64,000 nucleotides of DNA from Ruegeria pomeroyi. Lineage in GTDB: Bacteria > Pseudomonadota > Alphaproteobacteria > Rhodobacterales > Rhodobacteraceae. Position numbers and translations under genes: made by a program. This document shows positions 25,757-34,452 of this stretch, piece after piece (the first letter of the stretch is position 1; each line of letters starts with the position of its first letter). Below the pieces are notes generated by a model that ran no database searches, had not been told where the DNA came from, and saw only the letters and a list, made by a program, of their open reading frames with translations. The stretch spans positions 2,232,001 through 2,296,000 of the forward strand of contig NZ_JAGQAG010000001.1 of assembly GCF_021405525.1 (NCBI RefSeq). The letters run 5' to 3'.

Positions 25757-27253
25757 ATGCGCGGCATGGCTCGTACCCCATCTTTGATGTTGCTGATCCT
25801 GCTTCAGGTCACCGTCTCCGCCGCCTCGCTGGTGGTCGAGATCGTGGCCGGTCGCATGTTGGCGCCCTATGTGGGCATGTCACTTTATACCTGGACTTCG
25901 GTCATCGCGGTGGTGCTGGCAGGGTTTTCTTTGGGGCACTGGATCGGCGGTGTCCTGGCCGAGCGTCCCGCAGCACGCGCGCTAAGGCTGACTGGCTGGA
26001 CACTTGTCGCGGCCGCCCTCACCACCGCCGCTGCGGCGCTTCTTTTGCGCAGTCTTTCGGAGCCGGTGCTGGAACTGGTCGCGCATCCTGTCTGGGGGAT
26101 CGCGCTGCTGACATTGGCGGTGTTCTTTCTGCCCTCCTGCTTTGCCGGGGTGCCCGCACCGGTATTGGCCGCGTTGTCGGTGCAACGCGGCACGGGCGCG
26201 GGCCGCGCCCTGGGGGCGATGTTTGCCGCCGGGGCCATCGGCGCCATAGCCGGAACCCTGCTGGCGGGGTTCGTTTTCATTTCCTGGCTGGGTTCATCGC
26301 TCACGCTGATGGCGGTGACGGCGGTTTATGCGCTGTCGGCGCTGCTCTGTTTCCGCCTCGGTGGCGGGCGCTGGCTGGCGCCTCTCGTCGCTCTGGGGCT
26401 GGTTTTGTCGCTGGCTGTCGCGGCGCTGGCTGCGCCCGATCCCTGCACCCGCGAAAGCCGCTACTACTGTATCCGCGTGATCGAGCTGGGCACGCCCGAG
26501 GCGCCCGAACGGCTGATGGTGATCGACCATCTGGGCCACGGGATCAGTGCCCGCGATATGCCGCTGACCATGTATACCGACCATGCCGCCATGTTGGACG
26601 CGCTGGCCCGCATCCGCGCGCCGCGCCCCGATTTCTCGTCCTTCTTCATCGGCGGCGGATCCTACTCGATCCCGCGCGCCTTTGCGCTGCGCGGCACCGG
26701 CCCGCGCGTGGTGGCCGAGATCGACCCCGAGGTGACCCGCATTGCCGCTGCGCAATTCTGGTTCGATCCCGCCAGTGCCGAGATCCTGCACGAGGATGCC
26801 CGCCGGGCGCTGCTGACCCGGCCCGAGCGGCGCTATGATGTGATCCTGGGCGATGCCTTTACCGATGTGGCGGTGCCCGCCCATCTGGTGACGCGTGAAT
26901 TCTTCGAACTGGCGCGCGACAGGCTGACCCCTGAAGGCACCTATCTGATGAACGTGATCGACTATCAGGATCGCTTGCAGGCACTGGCCGCGCTGGTGCA
27001 CACGCTGGGCGCCGTCTTTCCCATGGTCGAGGTCTGGACCAGCACCACCCCGCCGCCACCGGGCGAACGCGCGGTCTTTGTCCTGGTCGCGGGCAACAGC
27101 CCCACCCCGCATTCGCGTTTCGTCACCCGTGCGCCCGAGCCCACCGAATATGGCGCGCTCGCCCCGGACTGGGTGGCCCAACTGGCCGCCATGGGCGCGC
27201 TGCTGACTGACGACTTCGCGCCCATCGACCGGCTGATCGGCCGGCCCGACTAA
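25757..27253 (+). CDS. Membrane-fused spermidine synthase-like protein
   Basis: About 498 residues. The N-terminal half (to about residue 230) has seven or more hydrophobic segments, starting MLLILLQVTVSAASLVVEIVAGRMLAPY. The C-terminal half is a Rossmann methyltransferase-like spermidine synthase domain with FFIGGGSYSIPRAF, VVAEIDPEVTRIA and VILGDAFTDVAVPAHL. Such fused MFS-like/spermidine synthase proteins are widespread, and polyamine synthesis by them is rarely shown. The start is uncertain: ATG codons at 25757 and 25766 and a TTG at 25730 all lack a clear ribosome site. It has no partner genes: tRNA-Arg is upstream and the suf operon is convergent. Confidence 0.82.
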   Translation: MRGMARTPSLMLLILLQVTVSAASLVVEIVAGRMLAPYVGMSLYTWTSVIAVVLAGFSLGHWIGGVLAERPAARALRLTGWTLVAAALTTAAAALLLRSLSEPVLELVAHPVWGIALLTLAVFFLPSCFAGVPAPVLAALSVQRGTGAGRALGAMFAAGAIGAIAGTLLAGFVFISWLGSSLTLMAVTAVYALSALLCFRLGGGRWLAPLVALGLVLSLAVAALAAPDPCTRESRYYCIRVIELGTPEAPERLMVIDHLGHGISARDMPLTMYTDHAAMLDALARIRAPRPDFSSFFIGGGSYSIPRAFALRGTGPRVVAEIDPEVTRIAAAQFWFDPASAEILHEDARRALLTRPERRYDVILGDAFTDVAVPAHLVTREFFELARDRLTPEGTYLMNVIDYQDRLQALAALVHTLGAVFPMVEVWTSTTPPPPGERAVFVLVAGNSPTPHSRFVTRAPEPTEYGALAPDWVAQLAAMGALLTDDFAPIDRLIGRPD

Positions 27254-27270
27254 GCCCCTTCATTCCGCCA

Positions 27271-27334
27271 GAAATACTCCGGGGGGAGGTGACAAAATTC
27301 GACGAATTTTGTCAGCGGGGGGCAGAGCCCCCCG
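27271..27334. repeat. Intergenic repeat with 23-base palindrome and G/C hairpin
   Basis: GAAATACTCCGGGGGGAGG is followed by a perfect palindrome GACAAAATTCG-A-CGAATTTTGTC (27291-27313) and a hairpin GGGGGGC-AGA-GCCCCCC (27317-27333). The layout resembles Rhodobacterales intergenic elements. It lies between convergent genes, where it may also stop transcription. The palindrome shares its TTCGNCGAA core with one at 43380-43402. Confidence 0.6.
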
Positions 27335-27354
27335 ACGCCCTTGCCGATCAGCGA

Positions 27355-28575
27355 TCAGGCAAACAGCTCATGGGCCAGTTCCAGCGCCTCGATCAGCGTG
27401 TCCACCTCGGCACGGGTATTGTAGAGGCCAAAGCTCGCCCGGCAGGTCGCGGTCACGCCCAGATGTTCCATCAGCGGACCCGCGCAATGATGGCCCGCGC
27501 GCACCGCGACGCCCTTCTTGTCGAGAATGGTCGAGATGTCATGCGCATGTGCCGCACCCTCAAGCGTGAAAGAAAAGATCGCCGCCTTGCCCGGCGCATG
27601 GCCCTGCACGTTCAGCCAGTTCAGCCCGGCAAAGCGGCCGGCCGCATAGTCGCGCAGCCCGGCCTCGTGGGCGGCGATGTTCTCCATCCCCAACGCCATC
27701 ATGTAATCCAGCGCCACACCCATGCCGATGGTCTGTACGATGCCCGGCGTACCGGCCTCGAACTTCATCGGTGGATCGTTATAGATCACCGTGTCCTTGG
27801 TAACCTCCTTGATCATGTCGCCACCGCCCATGAACGGGCGCATCTCGGCCAGCCGCTCGGCCCGGGCATAGATCGCGCCCGAGCCGGAGGGACCATAAAG
27901 CTTGTGCCCGGTGATGGCGTAGAAATCGCAGCCCAGATCCCGCACGTCGACTGGCATATGCACCGCGCCCTGAGAGCCGTCGATCAGAACCGGCACGCCC
28001 TTGGCCCGGGCGCCCGCGCAGATGGATTTCACATCGACAACGGTGCCCAACACGTTGGAACACTGGGTGATCGCCACCAGTTTCGTCCGGGGGCCGATCG
28101 CGTCCAGCACCGCCTGCGGATCCAGCGACCCGTCGGGTTCGGGGTCGACCCATTTCAGCACCACGCCCTGGCGTTCGCGCAGGAAATGCCAGGGCACGAT
28201 ATTGGCGTGATGTTCCATGGTCGACAGCACGATCTCGTCGCCTGCCTGCATAAGCGGCATGGCCCAGCCATAGGCGACCATGTTGATCCCCTCGGTGGTG
28301 CCCGAGTTCAGCACGATCTCGTCCTCGGAACCCGCGTTCAGGAACCGCGCCACGATGCCGCGCACCGCCTCGTATTTCTCGGTCGCGAGATTGGACAGGA
28401 AATGCAACCCGCGATGCACATTTGCATATTCCTCGGCATAGCCCCGGGTCACCGCGTCGATCACCGCCTGCGGTTTCTGGGCCGAGGCGCCATTGTCGAG
28501 ATAGGTCAGCGGTTTGCCGTTCACCTGACGGGACAGGATCGGAAAATCGGCACGGATGCGGTCGACGTCATACAT
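27355..28575 (-). CDS. sufS: Cysteine desulfurase SufS
   Basis: A 406-residue PLP enzyme that removes sulfur from cysteine for Fe-S assembly. The start at 28575 (MYDVDRIRADFP) is the conserved SufS N-terminus. PLP Lys is in TGHKLYGPSG, and the persulfide-forming Cys is in TATCRASFGLYN near the C-terminus, the short loop of group II desulfurases. It overlaps the upstream membrane-protein gene by 8 bases. No sufE, sufT or sufA follows inside the window, unlike many suf operons. Confidence 0.95.
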   Translation of the reverse strand: MYDVDRIRADFPILSRQVNGKPLTYLDNGASAQKPQAVIDAVTRGYAEEYANVHRGLHFLSNLATEKYEAVRGIVARFLNAGSEDEIVLNSGTTEGINMVAYGWAMPLMQAGDEIVLSTMEHHANIVPWHFLRERQGVVLKWVDPEPDGSLDPQAVLDAIGPRTKLVAITQCSNVLGTVVDVKSICAGARAKGVPVLIDGSQGAVHMPVDVRDLGCDFYAITGHKLYGPSGSGAIYARAERLAEMRPFMGGGDMIKEVTKDTVIYNDPPMKFEAGTPGIVQTIGMGVALDYMMALGMENIAAHEAGLRDYAAGRFAGLNWLNVQGHAPGKAAIFSFTLEGAAHAHDISTILDKKGVAVRAGHHCAGPLMEHLGVTATCRASFGLYNTRAEVDTLIEALELAHELFA

Positions 28576-29155
28576 AGGGGGTCGCTCCGGGGATTGGCCC
28601 TCCGAGGAAGGACAACAGGACAAGTACGCCAACGGCGATGGCCAGAACCGACAGGATCAGCACTCCCGCCGCGCGCATGAGGGAATTCAGGCGATGCGCC
28701 TGGTCGATGAAATGCAGGGTGACATACAGCGCCACCAGATTGGCAGCCAGCGCCAGCAGCGCCGATAACAGCGGGACGGTCAGTGCCAACAGCAAGGTGG
28801 CGGCCTGTACAACCACCAGCACCAGCTGGATCCAGACCATCACCGCCATCACGTCCAGGAACGAGCCCTGCCCGCCCAGATACCGACCGATCCGGTGAAC
28901 CGCCGCGATGGTCAGCACCAGACCACCGCCCATCAACGCACCGTAGCCGACCACGGATTGCGGGATGCCCGGCATCGCCATCGCACCAAAGGCCATGTTG
29001 GACAGTCCATGCAGCAGGCTGGTCAGCGCCACCGACAGGGCCAGCGCCAACCACAGCGCCTCGCGCCCGGGATTCTGGGCCAGGATCAGCCGCGCCGCGC
29101 TGGCGGGATCGGTCACGGTGAGGGCGGCCAGCGACCGCAGCTCGGCAGATATCAT
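28568..29155 (-). CDS. Yip1-family membrane protein
   Basis: A 195-residue protein with about five hydrophobic segments (LWLALALSVALTSLLHGL, LVLVVVQAATLLLALTVPLL and others). A RIGRYLGGQGSFLDVMAVMVWIQL motif is typical of bacterial Yip1-domain proteins. Its stop lies inside the sufS start region and its start overlaps the stop of the next upstream gene, so it is translated as part of the suf operon. Function is unknown; genes of this type are, to my recollection, common between sufD and sufS in Rhodobacterales. Confidence 0.8.
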   Translation of the reverse strand: MISAELRSLAALTVTDPASAARLILAQNPGREALWLALALSVALTSLLHGLSNMAFGAMAMPGIPQSVVGYGALMGGGLVLTIAAVHRIGRYLGGQGSFLDVMAVMVWIQLVLVVVQAATLLLALTVPLLSALLALAANLVALYVTLHFIDQAHRLNSLMRAAGVLILSVLAIAVGVLVLLSFLGGPIPGATPYV

Positions 29156-29637
29156 GGGGCGGGCCTCTGAGCTTCTCTGAGATTGGTTAGCCAGAACCAG
29201 GCAAAGACCGCAACCCAAATCAGGCCAACCAGGCTCAGCGCCGGGCCGGGGCCGATGAACCCCGCCACCAGCCCGTTGAGCAGCACCAGCGGGGTCGAGG
29301 CCAAAAGCGACCAGAACAATGCCAGCCGCGCGCCATAGGCACTGCCCTGCCCGCCCAGCATGCGCGCGACCCAATGGGACAGCAGCGCGATGACATAGAA
29401 AAGCAGCGGCAGCAGAAAGACGCTGCCCAGCAGCGCACCGCCCATCAGCATGTTCAGATCGGCCTGTTCCAGATGCGCCCGCCGGGCCAGCGCCGGCAGT
29501 TGCGCGACAAAGGCGATGACGCAGAACGCCATCACAAAGGCCAGCGCGCGATCCTCGCGCTGGCCCATGTCCAGCAGGTGACGCATCACCCGCGCCGGCC
29601 CGCGATAGCTGGCCGCGATATCGCTGGTGACCGGCAT
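29152..29637 (-). CDS. Yip1-like membrane protein
   Basis: A 161-residue protein with four predicted membrane segments. SHWVARMLGGQGSAYGARLALFWSLLASTPLVLL aligns in pattern with the GGQGS segment of the next gene, so the two are probably diverged copies. The start shares bases with the sufD stop (TGATG). Function is unknown. Confidence 0.75.
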   Translation of the reverse strand: MPVTSDIAASYRGPARVMRHLLDMGQREDRALAFVMAFCVIAFVAQLPALARRAHLEQADLNMLMGGALLGSVFLLPLLFYVIALLSHWVARMLGGQGSAYGARLALFWSLLASTPLVLLNGLVAGFIGPGPALSLVGLIWVAVFAWFWLTNLREAQRPAP

Positions 29638-30917
29638 CAGGCCCGCCGCGCCAGCCAGCCTTCGAGCCGCGAGACGATATCGGCGGCCAGCGCCTCGTCC
29701 TCGATCTCTTCGACGGCCTCTGCCAGAAAGGCGAGCGTCAGCAGATCGGTGGCCTCTTTCTGCGGCACCCCGCGCGAACGCAGGTAGAACAGAGCGGTTT
29801 CGTCGATGGCGCCACTGGTCGAGCCATGCGAACAGGCGACGTCATCGGCATAGATCTCCAGTTCGGGCTTGGCCAGGAACTGGCTGTCATCGTCCAACAG
29901 CAGCGACTGGCTGATCTGATAGCCGTCCGTTTTCTGCGCGCCGGGCTGAACCAGGATCTTGCCCTGGAACACGCCGGTGGCGCCATTGCGCAGCACCTTC
30001 TTGAACACCTGACGGCTTTCGCAGTTGACCGCGTCATGGGTCACGAACACGGTGTCGTCATGGTGGAAGTCACCATCGCCCACGCAGGCGCCGGCCACAT
30101 GGGCCACGCCCTCGTCGCCGGTCAGCTCGACCACCTGTTCGTTGCGGGTCAGAACGCCGTTCACGGTCAGGGTAAAGGACTTGTAGACCGAACCCGCGCC
30201 CAGCCGGGTGAACATATGCGTCACCGCGCGGCGTTCATGGTCGCGGCCCTGGGCGCGCACATGATGCAAGGTGCCGCCATCAGCGATGTCGATCTCCATG
30301 CATTTGTTGAAGCGCGATGCGGCGGGGCCGTTTTCCAGGATCGTCACCTCGGCACCGCTTTCCACCCGGATCACATGATGCAGCAGCGCGTCCGAGCTTT
30401 CCGAGGCATGGCGGTAGATCAGGCTGATCGGTTTCGACGGTTTGCCGGTCACGTGAATGGCGATGCCATCACCGGCAAAGGCGGTGTTCAGCGCCGCCAG
30501 CGGGCGCGGCACCGGCGACTGGCCACGTGCTTCAAGAACGCCGTACAAGTCCTTGGCCCAATGGATATCCTTGCAGCAGATATCCTCGATCCGCTCGATC
30601 CGCACGCCGTCCATCTCCAGCGCATCCGATGCCTCGGCATCGAAAACCCCGTCGACAAAGACGATCTTGAGCCGGTCAATGGCGTCGAACATCATCGGTT
30701 CGTCGGTGTGGAATGTCGCGGCGCGCGGCGCCTCGGGGGCGATCAGCGTATCGGGACGGGTGTATTTCCAGTACTCGTCGCGCCGTCCGGGCACGCCCAT
30801 TTCCCGCAGCCGCGCCAAAGCGGCCTCGCGCGCGGACCGGGTGCAGCCGGCGGTGGGCAGCGTCAGCGTCGACAGCAGCGCCTCGGTCGCGGTCTGTTTC
30901 TGTGCAGGCACACCCAT
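29637..30917 (-). CDS. sufD: Fe-S cluster assembly protein SufD
   Basis: A 426-residue beta-helix protein of the SufBD scaffold. The N-terminal helical part (EALLSTLTLP, RRDEYWKYTRPDTL) and C-terminal core (VACSHGSTSGAIDETALFYLRSRGV) are diagnostic. The His in CSHGST is the conserved residue at the SufB-SufD interface where the cluster is thought to form. Start and stop overlap neighbours by one base (TGATG), so it is coupled to sufC. Confidence 0.95.
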   Translation of the reverse strand: MGVPAQKQTATEALLSTLTLPTAGCTRSAREAALARLREMGVPGRRDEYWKYTRPDTLIAPEAPRAATFHTDEPMMFDAIDRLKIVFVDGVFDAEASDALEMDGVRIERIEDICCKDIHWAKDLYGVLEARGQSPVPRPLAALNTAFAGDGIAIHVTGKPSKPISLIYRHASESSDALLHHVIRVESGAEVTILENGPAASRFNKCMEIDIADGGTLHHVRAQGRDHERRAVTHMFTRLGAGSVYKSFTLTVNGVLTRNEQVVELTGDEGVAHVAGACVGDGDFHHDDTVFVTHDAVNCESRQVFKKVLRNGATGVFQGKILVQPGAQKTDGYQISQSLLLDDDSQFLAKPELEIYADDVACSHGSTSGAIDETALFYLRSRGVPQKEATDLLTLAFLAEAVEEIEDEALAADIVSRLEGWLARRA

Positions 30918-31672
30918 CAGTTCACCTCGGCCAGGATATCGGCGTAACCGTTGTTCTCGACCTCCAGCGCCAGCTCGGGGCCGCCGGATTTCACGATGCG
31001 GCCATCGGCCATGATATGCACGACATCGGGTTTGATGTGATCCAGCAGGCGCTGGTAATGGGTGATCACAAGGAAGCCGCGCCCGGCATCGCGCAGCGCG
31101 TTCACGCCCTCGGCCACCAGTTTCATCGCATCCACGTCAAGGCCCGAGTCGGTCTCGTCCAGGATGCACATCTTGGGTTCCAGCATCGCCATTTGCAGGA
31201 TCTCGTTGCGCTTTTTCTCACCGCCCGAGAAGCCCACGTTGACCGGGCGTTTCAGCATGTCGGCGTCGATTTTCAGTGCCTTGGCCTTGGCGCGGACTTC
31301 TTTCAGGAAGTCGGCGGCGCTCAGCTCTTCTTCGCCGCGCGCCTTGCGCTGGGCGTTCACCGCGGTGCGCAGAAAGGTCATGTTGCCCACGCCGGGGATC
31401 TCGACCGGGTATTGAAAGGCCAGGAACAGGCCCGCGGCGGCGCGTTCCTCGGGCTCCATTTCCAGCAGATCGGCGCCCGACAGGGTGGCGGCGCCCTCGG
31501 TCACCTCGTACCCGTCGCGCCCCGACAGAACATAGCTGAGCGTCGATTTGCCCGACCCGTTCGGCCCCATGATCGCATGCACCTTGCCCGCCTCGACGGT
31601 CAGGTCCACACCTTTGAGGATCTGCTTGTCCTCTTCTTCAAGTTTCACGTGCAGGTTTTTGATTTCAAGCAT
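30917..31672 (-). CDS. sufC: Fe-S assembly ATPase SufC
   Basis: A 251-residue ABC-type ATPase. Walker A is GPNGSGKST, the signature is FSGGEKKRNEILQ and Walker B is CILDETDSGLD, all in the SufC-specific forms. It binds SufB and SufD and drives their rearrangement during cluster assembly. Uniquely for this operon, four genes of other function lie between it and sufB. Confidence 0.96.
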   Translation of the reverse strand: MLEIKNLHVKLEEEDKQILKGVDLTVEAGKVHAIMGPNGSGKSTLSYVLSGRDGYEVTEGAATLSGADLLEMEPEERAAAGLFLAFQYPVEIPGVGNMTFLRTAVNAQRKARGEEELSAADFLKEVRAKAKALKIDADMLKRPVNVGFSGGEKKRNEILQMAMLEPKMCILDETDSGLDVDAMKLVAEGVNALRDAGRGFLVITHYQRLLDHIKPDVVHIMADGRIVKSGGPELALEVENNGYADILAEVN

Positions 31673-31684
31673 GGTTTCCTCGTC

Positions 31685-32521
31685 TCAATTCGGTTCCGCC
31701 ACAGCGGCGGAGGCAGGGGTTTGGGCGCGCATATGCGCCGGGAAAGCGGTCAGCAGATCGGCGCGGGCGCGGGCGATGCCCTCGGCCCAGGCCAGTCCGT
31801 CGTCGTCCTTGAGGCCACGCAGATGCGCGGGTACCTCGTCCAGCGTCAGCGGCATGTCCAGCGGACGGCCCACCGAGGCGGCATAGTCGTAATATTTCAG
31901 ATGCTGCTGCCCGCCCGGCATCAGCCAGGTCGAGGGCACGTCGCAGGCATCGGCAACGATCAGCCCGTGCAGGCTGGCCGAGATCACATGCCGACAAGAT
32001 GCGATGCGGCGGCAGACCTCCAGCGCGTTACCCGCGACGTCGATCAGTTCCAGCGCCGGTTCTGCGTCCAGCAGTGCCGCCAGCGCCGGATCGGCCAGCA
32101 TCGAGTGATGCGGCACCAGCGCGATCCGGTCATCGCGCGCGGGCAGCTCGCCCAGCAGGTCGCCCACCAGCAGGCCGGGATCGCCAAAGGCGCGCATCCT
32201 CAGCCCCAGCAGATCGGCGCTCAGCGGTCCACGTAACAGCGCCACCTCGACATTCTCAAGAAATCCGATGGAACCCACCGGATGCAACAGCCCCGCGCCC
32301 CAGATCACCGGACGGCGCCCGTCGGGTGCCGGGTCGCCATAGTTGCGGCGCATCACCTGGATCAGCGAGCCGATGGCCAGCATCTCGCAGCCCTTGGGCC
32401 CGGCATGGCGCACCGCGCGGCCAGACACATGCGCCACCACCAGCGCCGACAGGGCGTCGCCGAAATTCGGCACGCCCCTCCACCAATACAGGCGGATCGG
32501 ATCTGTGGGCAGCGCGCGCAT
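31685..32521 (-). CDS. Polysaccharide pyruvyl transferase family protein
   Basis: A 278-residue protein of the CsaB/polysaccharide pyruvyl transferase type. The N-terminal YWWRGVPNFGDALS is the family's GNFGD-like start. VIWGAGLLHP, LRGPLSADLL, LVPHHSML and the C-terminal HVISASLHGLIVADACDVPSTWL (with the His of the SxHG motif) follow in order. It would transfer pyruvate ketal groups to surface sugars. It lies 12 bases before sufC in the same direction, inside the suf operon, with a FkbM methyltransferase gene two bases upstream. Confidence 0.88.
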   Translation of the reverse strand: MRALPTDPIRLYWWRGVPNFGDALSALVVAHVSGRAVRHAGPKGCEMLAIGSLIQVMRRNYGDPAPDGRRPVIWGAGLLHPVGSIGFLENVEVALLRGPLSADLLGLRMRAFGDPGLLVGDLLGELPARDDRIALVPHHSMLADPALAALLDAEPALELIDVAGNALEVCRRIASCRHVISASLHGLIVADACDVPSTWLMPGGQQHLKYYDYAASVGRPLDMPLTLDEVPAHLRGLKDDDGLAWAEGIARARADLLTAFPAHMRAQTPASAAVAEPN

Positions 32522-32522
32522 C

Positions 32523-33452
32523 CTAACTCCCCTTCAGCATCCAGGCAGGCAGCGTATCGACGAACTGCCCGGGCACCTCGGGCGCCGCCAGACCGCGCCG
32601 CACCAACTCGTCGAGGCAGAACACGGTCAGGTCGAAACTGGCAAACACGCAAGCCGAGGCTACCGCCAGCTGGCGCAGCTGCTCATCGCTCCAGTCCGCG
32701 ACCGTTTCCGGGTCGCGGATATAGATCGCATCGCCATCCATCATCTGATTGCGGAACGCTTTGCCAGCCAGCCGCGCCCGCTGCGAATTCATGACCTGCA
32801 TCGACTTGGTGAACTGGAAGGTATGGAACCGGAACCCCTGGTCGTGCAGCTCAACATCCAGCGGGCCAAACAACGGCTCGTCCTCGTAAATGCGGTAGAA
32901 CCGGACCTCGGGGATGATACAGACCGCGTCAGAGAGCTTGTCGCGCCCGGTGCGGATCACGTCCAGCTCGCCGCCCTGGATGTCGATCTTCAACAGATCG
33001 GGGCACGGCAGCGAGCTCTCGTCCAGATCGTCCAGCGCCACCAGCTCCATCTCGATCGGTTCGATCCCCTCGCGATGCCAGCCGGGCTTGCCCAGAAAGG
33101 TCACCGACCGTTTGCGGATCGGATAAAGCGAGCCAAGCCCGCTTTGCGGATGCGGATGGAACCGGCCCGGCCCGGTTGGCCCGACCGCCTGCTGCAGGTA
33201 ATGGGTACCCGGGCGCGGATCGGCCATCAGCGCGTCATACGAGGCCTGATCGGGCTCGAAGCCCCAGACCTCGCAACCGCCCAGCCGCAACAGCCCGTCA
33301 TAATCGGGCACGTTGATCGGGTTTGCACCCACATCGGCGATACGCAAGGGGCGCGCTGGCGCGATGGTATCGGCGAGGAACGCATAGCGTCGCGCCAGCA
33401 TCTGGTCTGCGCGGCTCAGCTGCGCGGCGGGTGCGATGTCTTCGGTACTCAC
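32523..33452 (-). CDS. FkbM family methyltransferase
   Basis: A 309-residue class I methyltransferase-like protein. A GTG start at 33452 follows GGGAGGA closely. RIADVGANPINVPDYDGLL provides the SAM-binding GxN loop, CEVWGFEPDQASYDAL the acidic loop, and LPCPDLLKIDIQGGELDVIRTG the FkbM hallmark. These enzymes commonly O-methylate sugars or polyketides. Together with the pyruvyl transferase it suggests surface-glycan decoration, although the genes sit in the suf operon. Confidence 0.87.
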   Translation of the reverse strand: MSTEDIAPAAQLSRADQMLARRYAFLADTIAPARPLRIADVGANPINVPDYDGLLRLGGCEVWGFEPDQASYDALMADPRPGTHYLQQAVGPTGPGRFHPHPQSGLGSLYPIRKRSVTFLGKPGWHREGIEPIEMELVALDDLDESSLPCPDLLKIDIQGGELDVIRTGRDKLSDAVCIIPEVRFYRIYEDEPLFGPLDVELHDQGFRFHTFQFTKSMQVMNSQRARLAGKAFRNQMMDGDAIYIRDPETVADWSDEQLRQLAVASACVFASFDLTVFCLDELVRRGLAAPEVPGQFVDTLPAWMLKGS

Positions 33453-33468
33453 GTCGATCCTCCCACAA

Positions 33469-33783
33469 TCAGTCCAGCACGACGGCGGTGCCCGAGGCCG
33501 AGACCATCAGCATCGACTGGCCCACCACCTCGTAATCCAGATCGACGCCAACGACCGCATTGGCCCCCAGCGCGGCGGCGCGGCCCTCAAGCTCGGACAG
33601 CGCGGTTTCGCGGGCATCCTGCAACTTGCTTTCATATGCGCCAGAGCGGCCACCGACGATATCGGTGATCGAGGCGAAGACGTCGCGCACAACATTGGCG
33701 CCCATGATCGCCTCGCCCACCACGATGCCCTTGTAGGCGGTGATGCGGTGGCCTTCGACACTTGGAGTAGTGGTCACGATCAT
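33469..33783 (-). CDS. YbjQ/UPF0145 family protein
   Basis: A 104-residue protein with the family's ordered motifs: a [23 protein letters not shown] start, an [29 protein letters not shown] middle and a short C-terminal strand. Members form ring-shaped oligomers and are sometimes called heavy-metal-binding, on weak evidence. It may have moved with its neighbours, as nothing in Fe-S assembly is known to need it. Confidence 0.9.
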   Translation of the reverse strand: MIVTTTPSVEGHRITAYKGIVVGEAIMGANVVRDVFASITDIVGGRSGAYESKLQDARETALSELEGRAAALGANAVVGVDLDYEVVGQSMLMVSASGTAVVLD

Positions 33784-33810
33784 GGGTCGGGTCCTTGTTG
33801 CGGGTTCAAT

Positions 33811-34416
33811 TCACGGGCTGGTCATGGTGCGGATCACCCGCAACAGCGCGCCGGGGGGGATCGGCTGCGGCTCGACCTGAAAGGCAGCCAGGCGTCCGAT
33901 CATCAGCGGGGCGCCGAGGTATTCCTCGACCTGGTGTTGCCAGCGTCGCTGGCTGTAGTCGTCAAACAGCAACGTCACCGGACGGGTGATCGAAAAGGCG
34001 GTGGCCAGCGCACAGCCAACCCGGAACCGCCCATCCACCAGCACCACATCGGGATGGCGGAACCCCTCGGCCCGCCAGACCGCGAGCGGATAGTCGGGAT
34101 AGCTGCGCCATTTGCTGTCCGAAACAGGATGCCCCCAATCGCCGGTCGGGCCGATATCGGTCCAGACGATATTGACCTCGGTCCCCTCGGCGGGCGGGTT
34201 GGCGGCCAGCCAGGCCTTCATCATCCGTGCCCAGGTCCGGTCGCTTTCGATCGAGGTGACATGCTTGCCCGGCAGTTCCGACGCCAGCACGGTCGAGCCG
34301 CCGGACCCGTATTCCAGGATCACCCGCGCCTCTTCATAGGCCGTGCGCAGCGCCTCTGCCTCTGCCGGGGGCATGGTCAGCTCTGGCCGCATCTGTTCGC
34401 CGGTCTGGTCGTCCAC
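33811..34416 (-). CDS. Class I methyltransferase-like protein, function unknown
   Basis: A 201-residue protein. ARVILEYGSGGSTVLASEL resembles a SAM-binding motif I, VTSIESDRTWARMM an acidic loop, and VDVVLVDGRFRVGC-like HPDVVLVDGRFRVGCAL a motif with catalytic-side Asp. This pattern is seen in uncharacterised Rossmann proteins next to glycan genes. It has no clear methyl-acceptor domain. It follows sufB after a GGCCCC-GAA-GGGGCC hairpin (34438-34452). Confidence 0.7.
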   Translation of the reverse strand: MDDQTGEQMRPELTMPPAEAEALRTAYEEARVILEYGSGGSTVLASELPGKHVTSIESDRTWARMMKAWLAANPPAEGTEVNIVWTDIGPTGDWGHPVSDSKWRSYPDYPLAVWRAEGFRHPDVVLVDGRFRVGCALATAFSITRPVTLLFDDYSQRRWQHQVEEYLGAPLMIGRLAAFQVEPQPIPPGALLRVIRTMTSP

Positions 34417-34437
34417 TGGCCTGATCCCTGCCGCAAC

Positions 34438-34452
34438 GGCCCCGAAGGGGCC
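34438..34452. other. Short hairpin after sufB
   Basis: GGCCCC-GAA-GGGGCC, a 6-bp stem with no T run on the minus strand. It may act as a weak pause or as a message-protecting hairpin between sufB and the inserted genes. Confidence 0.5.
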
